Assembly (NCBI GenBank): GCA_039720395.1
Contig: CM077822.1
Coordinates: 26,055,578-26,119,577, forward strand
Length of the DNA stretch: 64,000 bases
Reading direction: 5' to 3'
Origin: Liquidambar formosana
Lineage: Eukaryota > Streptophyta > Magnoliopsida > Saxifragales > Altingiaceae
Under the pieces are notes generated by a model. The model had not been told where the DNA came from and made no database searches. It was given only the letters and a program-made list of their open reading frames with translations. A program made the translations under genes and the position numbers. Shown here one piece after another: positions 47,273 to 60,300 of this stretch (the first letter of the stretch is position 1; each line of letters opens with the position of its first letter).

Positions 47273-48406
47273 TGTAACACCCCAAAATTTATAAACGATA
47301 ACATGTTTAATTTTTTATGAGCTCTGTACAAATAAACCTTTTCAAAAACAAATTCCCTTTGAAAATATAGAGTATTGTGCAGCTGCGGCTAGCGATGATT
47401 AATCCAAAACTTATCAATATACATTAGCCAACCAAATGAATAAAATTACATCAGCTTTAAATAAAAATAAATGTACGTGATAACTTCTCAAAATCTCGAC
47501 CCCAATTCTATTACGTGCCTCCAACAGTAATCACCTGAAAGTATATTGGGGTAAGCAAAAAACCGCCCAGTAGGAAATTCAATTCTTATACAATAAATAA
47601 TGTTTCAATTATTCTCACACATAGTACATGCATAATGCATTTATATTCAAAATAATATATAGGCCAAATAATACGAACTCCAAATCATATACCTCTAATA
47701 TAATTTACTGATCAATAATAATTCAATTTCCAACTATAGTGGTCTCAATAAAGTCAACCATTATAATCCATGACATCAAATAATATCACCATCAATAATT
47801 ATCACCTTGCATAAATCAAATCTTAACATATGCTTCAAAATAATCATCATTCACTGTACAAGAATTAAACCCCCTACCTAAAAAATGAGTAAATAAAATA
47901 AAAAACCACAATTGTAGACGTGTAGATTGGCTCCAGAAATGCAAAATTCATAGTGATATGTGATGGATTGGAGCTCCTATGCTTCGACCAGAGATCATCC
48001 ACCTTCTGCCACTCTCTCGGCTTCCTCCCTGCCTCTCTCTTTCTCTCCTCCCTTCTTCTCTATTTATTTCTTCTCTCCTTCTCTCTTTCTCCCTTCTTTC
48101 TCACGTCCCTATCTCCCTTTCTCTCTCTTCCTTATCTTTTCTTCTTTTCTTTCTTCTACACCTAATGCATTTATTTCTTTGACTTTTTTTATTCTTTCCC
48201 CCACAACCGGCCACTTCTTCTTCTTCTTCTTTCTTTCTCTATTTATATATTATCAATTTATATATATAATCATCCACTATGATTAAGTCCACCAAGAGCC
48301 TATACGTCCACCTCCACTATTATATATGTAAAATATATAAAATATCATCGCAATTCCATCGAAAATACACATAAAATTTAAACCAATAAATATTCGGGGT
48401 ATCACA
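47273..48406 (+). mobile_element. LTR-like unit, TGTAACACCCC...GGGGTATCACA
   Basis: The 1134-bp unit starts TGTAACACCCCAAAATTT and ends CGGGGTATCACA. Ends are TG/CA and the start resembles Tekay-like LTRs. Flanking 5-mers do not match, so it may be an old or rearranged copy, and orientation is uncertain. It contains a CT-rich tract at 48010-48240 that creates three overlapping open frames, none believable as genes, and TATTTATATATT near 48240. Confidence 0.5.
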
Positions 48407-48948
48407 AAATGGTTCAATTGTAAAAGGAATCTTATACTGTGGGACTATGGCCAAAAATCCATATAAGAGAAAATTGCACTTTAGGGTCCAAAGTTTGGGT
48501 CAAGTTTCACTTTAGGGTCTAAAGTTTAAATTATGTCATTTCAGTACCCAAATTATTAGTTGAGTTTCAATTTGGGGTTGCTGTTAGAATTTTCCATATT
48601 ATTCAAACTTTGCCTCTTTTATGGGTTTGAAAACCCTATTTTACCCCTATCAACATCTAATAACCTTTATATTTTGACCGAATTTGAATCACTCTTATCT
48701 TCTTTCTCTCTCTATATTACCCTTATTAACATCTAGGGCAAACTACATATTAGTGTCACTAACTTTACCCCAAATTTCAATGTGGTGTATAAACTTTTAA
48801 TTTGTCCAATTTAGTGCACTAACTATACATTAGTGTTTCAATGTGGGTAAACAAGGGACGGCCGTTTAGTTTACTAACGGAGACCTCACGTGGCGCTGAC
48901 GTGGCGATCCACGTGGCGTTGACGTGGCATCCTTGGTGGAGTCTCCCC

Positions 48949-49998
48949 AGGAGAAATTACATATTAGTGTCACTAACTTTACCCCAAATTTCAATGTGGT
49001 GCATAAACTTTTAATTTGTCCAATTTAATGCACTAACTATACATTAGTGTTCAATGTGGGTAAACATGGGACGACCGTTTACTTCACTAATGGGACCTCA
49101 TGTGCCCTCACGTGGTGGCCCATCTTGCACTGATGTGGCATCCCTGGTGGAGTCTCCCCATTTTTTCCCACCATTTGCATCTCACGTGCGCAGCATCTGA
49201 GAGATTACTTACATTGATAACCCCTTATGATCTAGGGCTTCTGACCCAAGAATGAGAATGGTGGTGGGAGTGGGGGACGCAAGGAGCTACTTTGCTTCCA
49301 CATCGACTACGAACTGATCTGAAGAATAGTAAAGATTATCTTCGGGAGTGGTGGTAGGGGTGGGAGACGACGCGCGGGTTTGGAGAGGAGAGAGAATAGA
49401 GAAAGGATAGAAGGTGGAATTAGGGTTAGGGAGAAGAGGAGAGGGAAAACTCCATTTCTTTGAGGAAGTCGTTAATGTGGCAATAAGGGTGGAGAAGAAT
49501 GGGGGAAGAGGGAGACTCTTATATCACATAAGTGGCACCAGTGTGTCTGTCTTTCCATGGTGGCAATAGTGGTGGTGGCGGCAGTAGTGGAAGACATGGT
49601 GAATATCTTCCTACTTTCAATAGTAGCCTTTCTTCTCTTCAGATAGAAGGGATTGTAATTACGTATGTTGGGAAAGGGAAAAGGGAAATGGAAAATGGAA
49701 AATGGAAAATGAAAATGGGAGGGAAGGTGGGGTGTCCTATGCTCTATCATTTCTAACTATGAATGGGTTCGTCGAAACAGCTTTGATGGAGACTCCACCA
49801 GGGATGCCACATCGGTGGCAGATGGGCTGCCACGTAAGCGCACATAAGGTCCTCGTTAGTGAATTAAACAGTCGTTCCATGTTTATCCACATTGAAACAT
49901 TAATGTATAATTAGTGTATTAAATTGGACAAATTAAAAGTTTATGTACCACATTGAAATTTGGGGTAAAGTTAGTGACACTAATATGTAGTTTCTCCT
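48949..49998. mobile_element. Inner inverted-repeat element of the same family, with captured sequence
   Basis: It begins AGGAGAAATTACATATTAG and ends CTAATATGTAGTTTCTCCT. The arms (48949-49158 and 49785-49998) are diverged relatives of the middle element's arms. The 626-bp core (49159-49784) is not an inverted repeat and contains a gene-like fragment. This is the layout of a Pack-type element carrying host DNA. Confidence 0.75.
49475..49597 (-). pseudogene. Possible captured 5' fragment of a RING-type E3 ligase gene
   Basis: On the minus strand a Met-initiated stretch begins with MSSTTAATTTIATMERQTHW and continues CHLCDIRVSLFPHSS. It resembles the N-terminus of plant RING E3 ligases with a zinc-ribbon HWCHxC...CPxC pattern, in which an acidic FLEE segment usually follows. 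Here a frame break after PPLLPH precedes a DFLKEME-like stretch in another frame. Only the first Cys pair is seen and no RING domain follows. The fragment sits in the core of the inner element. The assignment rests on a short motif and is tentative. Confidence 0.4.
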
Positions 49999-50491
49999 GA
50001 GGAGACTCCACCAGGGATGCCACGTCAGCGCCACATGGATCGCCACGTCAGTGCCACGTGAGGTCTCCGTTAGTAAACTAAACGGCCGTCCCTTGTTTAC
50101 CCACATTGAAACACTAATGTATAGTTAGTGCACTAAATTGGACAAATTAAAAGTTTATAGACCACATTGAAATTTGGGGTAAAGTTAGTGACACTAATAT
50201 ATAGTTTGCCCTAACATCTAATAAACCTTTATATTTTTCATTTATAAAACCACAAATCTGATTGCAGAGTGATTCAAATCTGTTCAAAATATAAAAGTTT
50301 ATTAGATGTTGATAAGAGTAAAATAGCGTTTTCAAACCCATAAAAAGGGCAAAGTAGGGATAATACAGAAAATTCTAACGTTGAACCCCAAATTGCAACT
50401 CAACTATTAATTCAAATACTCAATTGACGCAATTTAAATTTTGGATCCTAAAGTGAAACTTGATCCAAAATTTGAACCTAAAGTGCAATTT

Positions 50492-51512
50492 ACCTATTTT
50501 TTTTTATTTGTCCAACCTTTCTCATAAACAAACACGGCTTATAATTCTAACATTTAGCTTAAAATGTGAGAACCAATATTCGATGTCAAGGTTAACAAAT
50601 CTCATGAAAAAATAAATAAATAAATAAAACAAAAAATAAAAGAAAAGAAAGTTTATGAATGAATCTTATAAATTTTAATTTTCCATTATTCTTGATATGG
50701 GCTAAAAAGGCCTATGTTTAAACAGATCATGCAGCCATGGATAGTGGTTAATGGTTCAAAGGAATTGTGTAGTGTTCTACCTTTTTGTACTATTAAGACT
50801 TTGTCAAAGTTTATTTTAAATATTGTATTTTCTTCTTCTCATTAGGATAGGCCATAGTTCATGTGTAGATCCACAATAAACCCTTATTATTATTATTATT
50901 TTTTTGCTATACACACATAGATACTCGTAGACATAACATACAAATGAGGAAGTCCACATATGTGACATAAATCCGATTATTGAGTGAATAAGCATCGTTC
51001 CCAAAAGACCTTGATTATAGAGTGAATAAGCATCTATCCGATTATTGTGTTGGCAACTCTACTCATTTCTTCGGTGACCTCCATGTACTGTTTTAAGAAA
51101 GAACATTCCCTTTAAAGAGAGCATTCCTTTAATACAGTCATCATCAATTGCCAAAATTTTCACACTATAAAATTTGTTGATCCTTGAGAGAAGAGAGAAA
51201 GAAGAGGGGGGGGGGGGGGGGGGTTTGTTTGGGAAAGAAAAATAAGGAAAAGTAAAAGTTAGAACTATCACTATGTATGGCGGAACCCTACCATATATCA
51301 GAACACATCCCCTATCACAATGTCGGTTACATGAATTTTTTTCAACCTGTAATGTCATGCAATGTTATCAAGAAACGTGTACTTTTCTGTTGGAAACCTG
51401 CTCCTTCTTTGTGTGCTGACAAGTTTCTTTAGATTTTGAAGATTGCACACTTATGCCACCTTGGGGACATGACTGAGATGACCATAGCACTGCCAAAATT
51501 TTAATTCTGTGC
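50492..51512. other. 3' flank of the NIPA gene, no gene seen
   Basis: AT-rich sequence with AATAAATAAATAAATAAA near 50620, an ATT-repeat near 50887, and an 18-base G run at 51206-51223. The part next to 51512 should be the 3' untranslated region of the NIPA gene on the minus strand. Frames at 51059-51358 and 51368-51580 are not genes; the second overlaps the last NIPA exon in another frame. Confidence 0.6.
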
Positions 51513-54500
51513 CTATTCGGAATTTGAGTTTGGGGTCTGGGTTGAGTCTTCCAAGATAGTAGGTCGTTGGGATTCATCATTCCCCATATCCTTAGTTTTG
51601 TGAAGGAGAAAAGTTCCAGAGAAAATAGTCACAAAACCACACAATTCGGTTACAATCTGTGACGCATTTTGTGAGTCCCAGTCCTGAATTTAGAACCAAA
51701 ATCATTAACTCGAAAAAGTATGGAGATCATATTAACAAATAAATAATTCAAACTGAAGGAGTTCTTTGGACACAAGCACAATTAAGAGAGGACAGTGATG
51801 TGCTGTCAATCATAAGAAGCATGATGTATCAAGAATTTTAAACACAATGAAGTGGCACTATTTGAGAAGTGAGAACATATATTTTTTTACTTCCATGGAT
51901 TTTCATGAATCAATTCCACATGTGAAGCCACCCATGTTCACCTTGAAGTCCAAGCTCCTGGTTACCTTCCATTAGTTTAGTCTACTCTCACATGTAACCA
52001 AATTTGGACCAAAATTGAAGTTGAGAACCTTGAGCGTAAAAGACAATATGTTCATGACCTATCTTCTTTTCTGATCGTGTTAACAGTAACAGTTGTTCTC
52101 CAGTTCTGTTTCAACATTAATTTTTTAATTCCACGTTACATAGTGGCAAAATATTAAAGCACACCTGACTTTCACATCCCCTATACCCAAAGTAATGCAT
52201 TTTGAATTCTACAATTTTCATGAACTTCCCATTGTTAAGTCTCTTCCCATATTTGACATGTTATGTGGAGTTTGATGGTATTAGTTATCATTTTGGTAGC
52301 TAGGGATTTGGAGGCCTTGCTGGGAGGCCCCTGGTAGGAATGCAAGATCAACATATCTACAATCCCAGGGGTATGTTTGGTACTCTACATGTTTTTTCTA
52401 TGTTAATCCTAATTATTGTGGGGGTATATATAAATGGCTAGCCACCAGAAGCCTTCAACTGTATTACCTTTTCTGCTTCAGAGCATAGTGGAGTTGGTTG
52501 TGAGCCATAGACTAACCTCAACTTGAGGGAACCACGAAATTCTTATGTGCAGTGGTGTGCTTCTTTATGCTTTTATTCTTCTTTCTTTATTGTCATGGGT
52601 ATGGTTGAGAAGGTATTTTCTCCAAAATGACCAACTTAGGACTCAAAATCAAAGCCAACAATCTTGAGCATAAAAGACAGCATGTTCATAATCTCCAAAA
52701 AATGTCAACTTCTTTTCTAGTCACATATAGATGATTAAAAATTAATCCCTTTCTTAGATTGTTTGCATAATGACAAGTTCTTTAAATCACACCCAAATTT
52801 TACATCAAATGTGCATAAAAAAAAATCATTCATTATAATTTAACAATTAATAATTGTTTGCGAGAATATCATAAAGACTACATATTGGCATAATATATCC
52901 TAAAAAGACAACATGTGCTCCTTTTCTATTGACACCCCTACCCCAAATAAAAACAAAAGAAAAAAGAAAACACATGCATTCCTTTCCCACTTCATTTCAT
53001 CCTTGAGAATTGTAATAGTTATTCTCAATTTTCTTAATCTATTCCCAAACACCTGATATTTTAAAATCCAAAATCAGGTGCTATGCTTGTTTGGAAATAT
53101 AATTGAGTATGAGTGCAAGACTGCAATCAATCACAACCAATTATTTGCCAGAGCAGAATAGCAAGTACACCAATATGCGTAACCATAAAAACAAAGTGGT
53201 CTTTTCTATATTTTCCCAACAAATCCAAGCCAACAATGAATGAAAGTTAAAAATCAAAATGGCGTAATTTCATGAATAAGGCCATGATGGACTTGTACCA
53301 TCAGATGCTATGTAAAACCCAATGGGTCCATTCAACGTATAAATGCTATGCATACATATCCTAGTACTTTTACCGTGAGTGGGAGTGTGGCAAAAATCAA
53401 AGCTTTGCAAAGAAAATCAGAAAGATATGTATAAGTTACCTTAAACATTATCATACTGGCAATAATAGTGAGGGAAGTGAACATGACATAGTACACGGGA
53501 GATATAACAGCAGTATTAAAAGTGTCCAGTGCCTGCAAATAAAAACCAGAATCAAGAGGAAGCATTATAACCAGAGTAGACTTGGAAAGAAAAATTTTCA
53601 AACTATATTTACCGCAACAATATAAACTAAGAAACTGAGCAAAAAACCTAAGAAACAGAATCAAGATGAAGCATTCTCAAGAGAACTAGACTTGGAAAGA
53701 AGACGTTGAAATGTGAAAGTTTAGTGAAGTGTTAATCACAAAGCACAAACGAAATTTAAACCCTACATATATATACCTTTGTGATAAATGGAGCAAGTGA
53801 ACCCAACAATCCTGGAGTACTTTACTATCAGACATTTTTCTTGCTAGTGAATGGGTAGTTTAAGGCTTAAAAAATCTACTTGTCCAGTTCAACAATGTCA
53901 AAAGTCAAAAAGATGGAGGAGAAAATATTGAAAATTGCAAGGCTTTGGGTATCAGGCATTCCTGATATCAGTCAGCATTATCATATTGATTTTATATTAT
54001 ACTTCAGAAACAAAGTCAGTTATATAAGCTTTAAACCCTAAATTTCTAAAATACCTTGTTCAAATAGTTTATCTGCAAAAGACAACAAACGATCACAACC
54101 ACAGTGAAAAACCATGTTTGAAAGTAGATAAATTGGTTCATTCCTGAAAATGTCAGCTTCAAAGCAATTCCCAATGCCTTCACACTCATGACCTGTGTAC
54201 ATGAAGAAGGAAGGGTGTTAAAAACAACAGGGAGCAAAATTATGATTTCAAGGCATGCAAGCTTCAAAGACAATTAACACACCGTAAGAGAACCCATGAG
54301 TGAGCAAATTCCGACATAAATGATCATATGACTTTCTCCATACCGCGGTACAAGCCGGAAAATGAGGATGAGAACCAAAATCAAAACTATGCAAGTGTAT
54401 ACAATGAAACCTGTTTATAACATGAATTTTTTTGTTAGTTTGACCAACCAAGGGATGCATGTCTTTTAATGTAAAATAAAGAAACTGCAACCAAGATGAT

Positions 54501-57327
54501 ATGTACACTAATATTAAGAAAGCACTTACCCAAAAAAAAAGAAAAAAAAAGAAAGCAGAATTTATGGACTGGCCTATTTTTCAAACATGATGATAGGGCT
54601 GTAAACGACTTGAGTCAAGTAGTAGGTTGGTTGGGCTTGGCTCAATAAATTAACAAGAAACAAAATAAGATTGATCTTGGCTTGTTTATCTCATGAATGC
54701 TATCTAAAGTGTTAATGGGACTATCGAGCCAAGTAGTTTTCTTCTTGAGCCTAACCCAATAATTAATGAACTCAAAAATAAGATTGAGCATGGCTTGTTC
54801 ATCTTACAGACAAGTTCAAATAGGCCTCTTATCAAGCCAATCTTGAGCTAAGCCTGAAAAGCATGTTTTGTTTTACAGCCTTGCCTGATGATGTCCCTGA
54901 CTTCCTTTCATGTATTATTATCTCATAAATAGTAGTGAGGATATGACACTATTACAGTATACTAGAAACAAGTTTTTAAAGTGAGCACTAAGTAGATCAG
55001 AATACACTAACATCTCCAGTGCTCTCTAATAATCTATTATACTTAAATATTCTCGTAAAAGTATTGTTAACGGTTAACACTCACGAGAACCACCACTCAT
55101 TAGTTTATCAAACTCAAACCACTCTCTTAGTTCAGCTACTTTGATACACAATAAACAGAATGTTTCTTAATTTCTTCACAATTTAAAAATAAATAAATAG
55201 ATGAATTATTTTTCAATCTGGAACATAAATGTACAAAAGCATTGAAATTCTAACAACTTCATACATATCATTTACACCAAGTAACCTGAAACCACTAGGC
55301 TATCTGATAGAAGCAATACATGAAGAAACTACATTATAACTCTTTAGGTACCTGGCTCTGTGGCTAGGTACCATACTTCCTTAACAGATTCGATATCTTT
55401 CTCCTGTGGAGCATGTAAAACAATACTGGTAGAACCCACCACACAGAGAACACAGCCAAGCACACCAAAGATATGCAATTTCTCCTTCAAAATAAAATGA
55501 GCTAGCACTGCACTGAATGAAACAAAAATTTCTTCAGTCTGTGGGTATGTGTTATAATTAGAAGGAAAAAAAAAAAAAAAAAACACTTTTCCTGAATGTT
55601 GGATGCAATGCTATCTTGTGCCATACCTGAAAATAATACTTAGAGCTCCCAAGGGAGTTACAAGAATTGCAGGAGCATAAGCATAAGCAGCAAAATTGGC
55701 TATCTCCCCAACAATCACTATAAAAGCATATGAACTCAGCGTTACAATAAACCAAGAAGAAATCTTACAAAATTGAATTCTCTCATGCATAATAAATAAA
55801 ACCAAAATAAATGGGAGAAAAATAATTTAGCAAAAATTTATAGCTCATTGGACCTTTACTATAAAAAAATATGCAGGACAAAACCTAATACAGGTGTTAA
55901 TCCCAACACATGCATAATAACAATGTTTTAAAAGGAGTGGACACAAGGCGGGGTGTTTTTCCTCTCATGGGGTGAGGCATAAGCCTCGAGGTTTGGGGAG
56001 TAATCCCTATAGGTTTTTAATATATATATATATATATATAGTAAAAAAATTATTGATATCTAAAATTACTGAAAAAAATTCATAACAAGTAATATTTATT
56101 AAAAAAAGTGACCTAGTTTCAAAAATTTTAAATATAATCTAGGCCTATAAACATATAATTGAAGCATTATAAAAAAAAAAAATTTAAATATAATATATTG
56201 CACTACAAACTTACTATTGTCTTTTATGGTCCAACCAACCAAGATATAAAATATTTATACAATCTAAATTCAAATAAGTTATGTTCTTGGAGGTGAACAG
56301 TGCGAATAGTTTTCGTCACCATCATCAGTCAATCATCTTTTCCTTAAGCTGTCATAGTTGCATTTGCTAGCTAGCCATGCGGCTACTTAACTTAGGTTTT
56401 TAGTTTTTACTCAATCAGTCAACCTTTAAACTGACTGTGGTTACTTTACCAAATGAAAAGAGTTGTTTCTCTTAAAAGTTGCAATTTGGTCTCATGAGGG
56501 GTATTCCTATAACCATGGGGCGCCATAGGTGTGCCTCACATGCATTGGGCATATATAAGAAGGAAAGGTTGCACGCATAGGAGTCCTGCCCTTATTTTTT
56601 ATTTATTTATTTTTTTTTTTTAATAGCCCTGGGGCATTTTTGGCTTGTCTTGCCTCGGGTCGAGTTTTTTAAAACTTAACCTTAAGTGATGGATTTCTGT
56701 GAGAAAATAACACAATTTAGGAGAGCTTACCAAAACCTTAAAAATGTTCGAACATAGTAAAAGTTATAACCAATTTTTTTCAGTAGTTGAAAATTAAAAT
56801 GACTTTTTTTTTCCCCATTCTCACGATACTTGACCTTAGTATAATTTGCTTTGTGTAACTCATGATGTTTACTGAGGGGAAAATAACTACTCGGGTGTTG
56901 GGTGTTGCTGAAAATTGAGCCAGTTGTTTTTGTACTTTCAGGCAGAATTCACCATAAGAAAATATAAGAATGAATATGTAGCCTTATCTTTTCCTAATCA
57001 CATTGAACCAAATCACTTTCATGAATAAGGAACACTAGTATTAAAAATCAAAGTAATAATTGCAAAGACACATTAAAATAAATCCTTATATCCGTTGTTG
57101 ACACCAAGGTTCAGCTTAATATTCATGGCATTTTTGCCTATGGTTTCAAATTTCAATATTCTAGGACTTTCATGTAACTTCAACAAGTCACTCCTATTAA
57201 TATATTTTGAATTTTAACATGTGTTGTCTAATCTGGGTGGTAGGATTTGTCTTTTAATATAGAGGGTTAGGATCAAGGGGCACAACTTCTGTCAAAATAT
57301 ATATATATATACATATTTATATGTATC

Positions 57328-57361
<34 letters not shown>

Positions 57362-60300
57362 TGTATTTGATTAAAAATATACATATATGTGTGTATATAT
57401 ATATATCCTAATCCTATGTATCCTATATATATATATATATATGTATATATTTGATTAAAAAAATTATTAATCAAGAAAAAAGAAAGGAAGAGGATTCCTC
57501 GAACAAAACTGCAAAAATATACATCTCAGGACAAAAATGATGGATAAATCAACAAACCAAAACAAAAACAGCCTTATGGAGGGAAAAAAAAAAAAAAAAA
57601 AAAAAAAGCCCTCTAAAAGATTATAAAGTTAATGCTCCCCTCTAAGCAAGATCACCAACTTTCTCATAAGCTGTTCTGGCTACCCAATTCGACTACACTT
57701 GAAGAAGATCCGCTACGTCCAAGACTTTCCCTAGAATATTAGCAAACTTCTAAACTGCAAGGCTCTTGGTTCTCACTTTTCTAATAACCATAGACAAATC
57801 ACCCTCAACAATCAAATGAGAAATTCTCAATCCACAATCTTCCCTCAACCCTTCCAAGTGAGCCAATAATTCAGCTTTTAAAGAAAACCCTTCGCTAAAA
57901 GGAAGAGAAAGCAAATAAACAATATCTCCACTAAAATTTCTAAAGACCCCTCCAATAGCTAATTGGTCTGGATTCCAAGAGATCCCCTGTGAAATTTTGA
58001 TAAATCTACTAGGAGGAGGGCTCTATAGGGACCTAAGAGAGATTATCTCCCTAATTAGCGAGCATAAAGCAATCCCATTCTTCATAATTCTCCCTAACAA
58101 GATACCGCTAAACTCTTTAGAAATCGAAGCCCCCCAAACTAACTCCTTAGAGGGAGATTTTTCCTCAAAAGATGAGCATTTCTTTCCAGCTACATAACCC
58201 AAAAGATGGCCTTTGTCAAACGAGACCATAAAACCTTGCCTCTATCAGATCTGCCAAAACCATAAGGGGAAATGGGCCCCAAAGATACAACATCCTGAGG
58301 AACCATCCAACTCACACCACATATCTCGAGGAGTTTCCTCCAAATCCAAGAGGCAAAGGATCAATGAATAAATAAATGGTCAATAGTCTCACTACTGCTT
58401 CTACATTGTCATTACTCATTAGTACTAATTTTCTTATGAGCCACCAATCAAGAAAAAGATTTCACCTTATGGAAAGTTTTGGAATTCCAAAAATTTTAAC
58501 CAGCAAAATTGAGGAATGAATATCTAACCCAAGAAGTGAAAGAAGAAAATATTTAGAAGAGAACCAGCCTTTGTTCTCCAAGCAATAACATCTAGAAAGG
58601 AAGAAGATATGAACACATCGCCAAGGATACTAAGGATTGAAGCAAGGTTAGAAATTTCATGGTCATTAAGATTTTTGATAAAGTTGAAATTCTAGTAAAT
58701 AGAGTAGGACCTAGTCGATTGAACCACGAATTCACTAATGAGAAGATTAATAGATCTATAAATTCAATAAAATCCCCAAGTCTTCCCAAAAATGAATCTT
58801 AGATCCATTGCCAACAATGAATCTAGGATAGCTGGAAGAATTTGTGTATCTTTGAGAAATGAACTTCCAAAGGCAATGATAAATTTTTCTAACAGCCACA
58901 TTAGTATCACACCCAGTATCTTGAAAACCATATGTACTCTTAATCACCAAATGCCATAGTAAGTTGCATTCCTTAGGAAATCTCCAAAGCCACTTCCCAG
59001 TTAAGGCCTTGTTACAAACAAGCACATTACCAAGAGTGAGGTCCCCATCACCAAAGCTTTTATTGAGAAACACAAAATCAAGAAAATCTCAATCTACATG
59101 ATCATATGCATTTTCAAAGTTTACTTTGAAAATAACCCCTTCCTTTTAAAATTTTCTATATTCCTCCACCAACTAACTAGCAACAAGAACGACATCCAGG
59201 ATTTGTTTATCTTTCACAAAAGTGCTATGAGCCTAGGAAATAGTAGTGAATAATCACTCTAAGATGCTTTGAGAGAATTATAGCAATGACTTTATAAAGT
59301 CTACACACCAAACTAATGGGTCTATGATCAATTATGTTCATGGATCTATTAGGAATTGGAACAATAAAAGTAGAATTGGTACAATTATTAATAGTCAATG
59401 GCATGAAACTCATCAATAGTACCATCAGGTCTTGGAGCTCTCTCCTTAACCATCTCAAATATGGCATCTCAGATTTCCAAGACCTCAAAAGGCATCTAAG
59501 TCTCTCAGCATCCAAGGAAAAAATAGGACACCAATCAATCCCCTCAATCCCCACCCCTCTCTTCTTCACGACGAGAATTAAGAGATAATAAGAATCTAGC
59601 AAACTCCTTCAAACTCAACCTAGGATCCTCCAAAATCTTCCCCTTTCCTTTTGAAAGTTCTTGATTAAATTCTTCCTACACCTACTAGCCACCACTGGTC
59701 TAACTTTTTTCAATAGTATTATATCAGGTTCCAACAATCCAACCCAAGTCTATTCAAAATTGAAAAATATGAAGACTTGGCCCTTTTTATATGCAACCTT
59801 AGTTACCATTATTCATAAACTTGAAAAATTTTGATATAGAAATTTTACAACTCATCTTGAGCAAACACAATTCTAAACATAGCTTGTTCACCATAGGTAA
59901 ATTAGATTAAATAAAATTTAAGGAGATATGTACTAGTAAAATGTCAAAATCCCTATGAAAAGACATTAACTATTTTAGCATTACTGAAATTCCCTTGTAA
60001 AATAGGTAGAACTACTTAGTAGACAAGGAGATAACCTTAATTTGGAATGTATTATGCAAGTATCACAACATACAAGCGGGAAATTATTGGAATCAAATGC
60101 AAGTTGGTAACAAGTATTCAAAAGCTCGTGAGAAAGTTACATAGTTCACCGTCTAAAACTCAGTCAACTCAGGTCGGCTACACGAATCCTTTTACACCAT
60201 TCAGTTTTATTAAGGGCCGTATTCACTGTTAAATCGTTAGCACATATGTCCTTTCCCACCAGCTGTAGCCTCTTTATTTTAGGCCTTCCTCATGTACTTT

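Larger units (their letters stand above)
48735..50211. mobile_element. Middle inverted-repeat element, 8-bp target duplication
   Basis: It starts AGGGCAAACTACATATTAG and ends with the complement, ATATAGTTTGCCC. The 8-mer TAACATCT flanks both sides (48727-48734 and 50212-50219). Arms of about 215 bases (48735-48948 and 49999-50211) match closely. They include CGTGGC/GCCACG-rich parts and almost meet in the middle, where the inner element lies. Confidence 0.85.
48471..50491. mobile_element. Outer element of a three-layer concentric inverted repeat
   Basis: The left end AAATTGCACTTTAGGGTCC is mirrored by CTAAAGTGCAATTT at the right end (to 50491). The arms (about 48471-48734 and 50220-50491) carry matching phrases such as TATCAACATCTAATAA and its complement. 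The element encloses the next layer at 48735-50211. It is probably a nonautonomous DNA transposon; the flanking duplication is not clear. Confidence 0.75.

Noticed and set aside
47953..48286. Ser/Leu/Phe-rich frames in three overlapping frames
   Set aside because: All come from one CT-rich tract inside an LTR-like unit. Low complexity explains them.
51368..51580. 70-residue minus-strand frame
   Set aside because: It overlaps the last NIPA exon (51513-51683) in a different frame; the exon frame carries the conserved C-terminal residues.
53332..53664. 110-residue minus-strand frame as a separate gene
   Set aside because: It reads through NIPA exon 53440-53532 into both introns. The true borders are the GT/AG sites.
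57292..57474. Tyr/Ile/His-rich protein
   Set aside because: It is the translation of a TA/TATG microsatellite in a NIPA intron.
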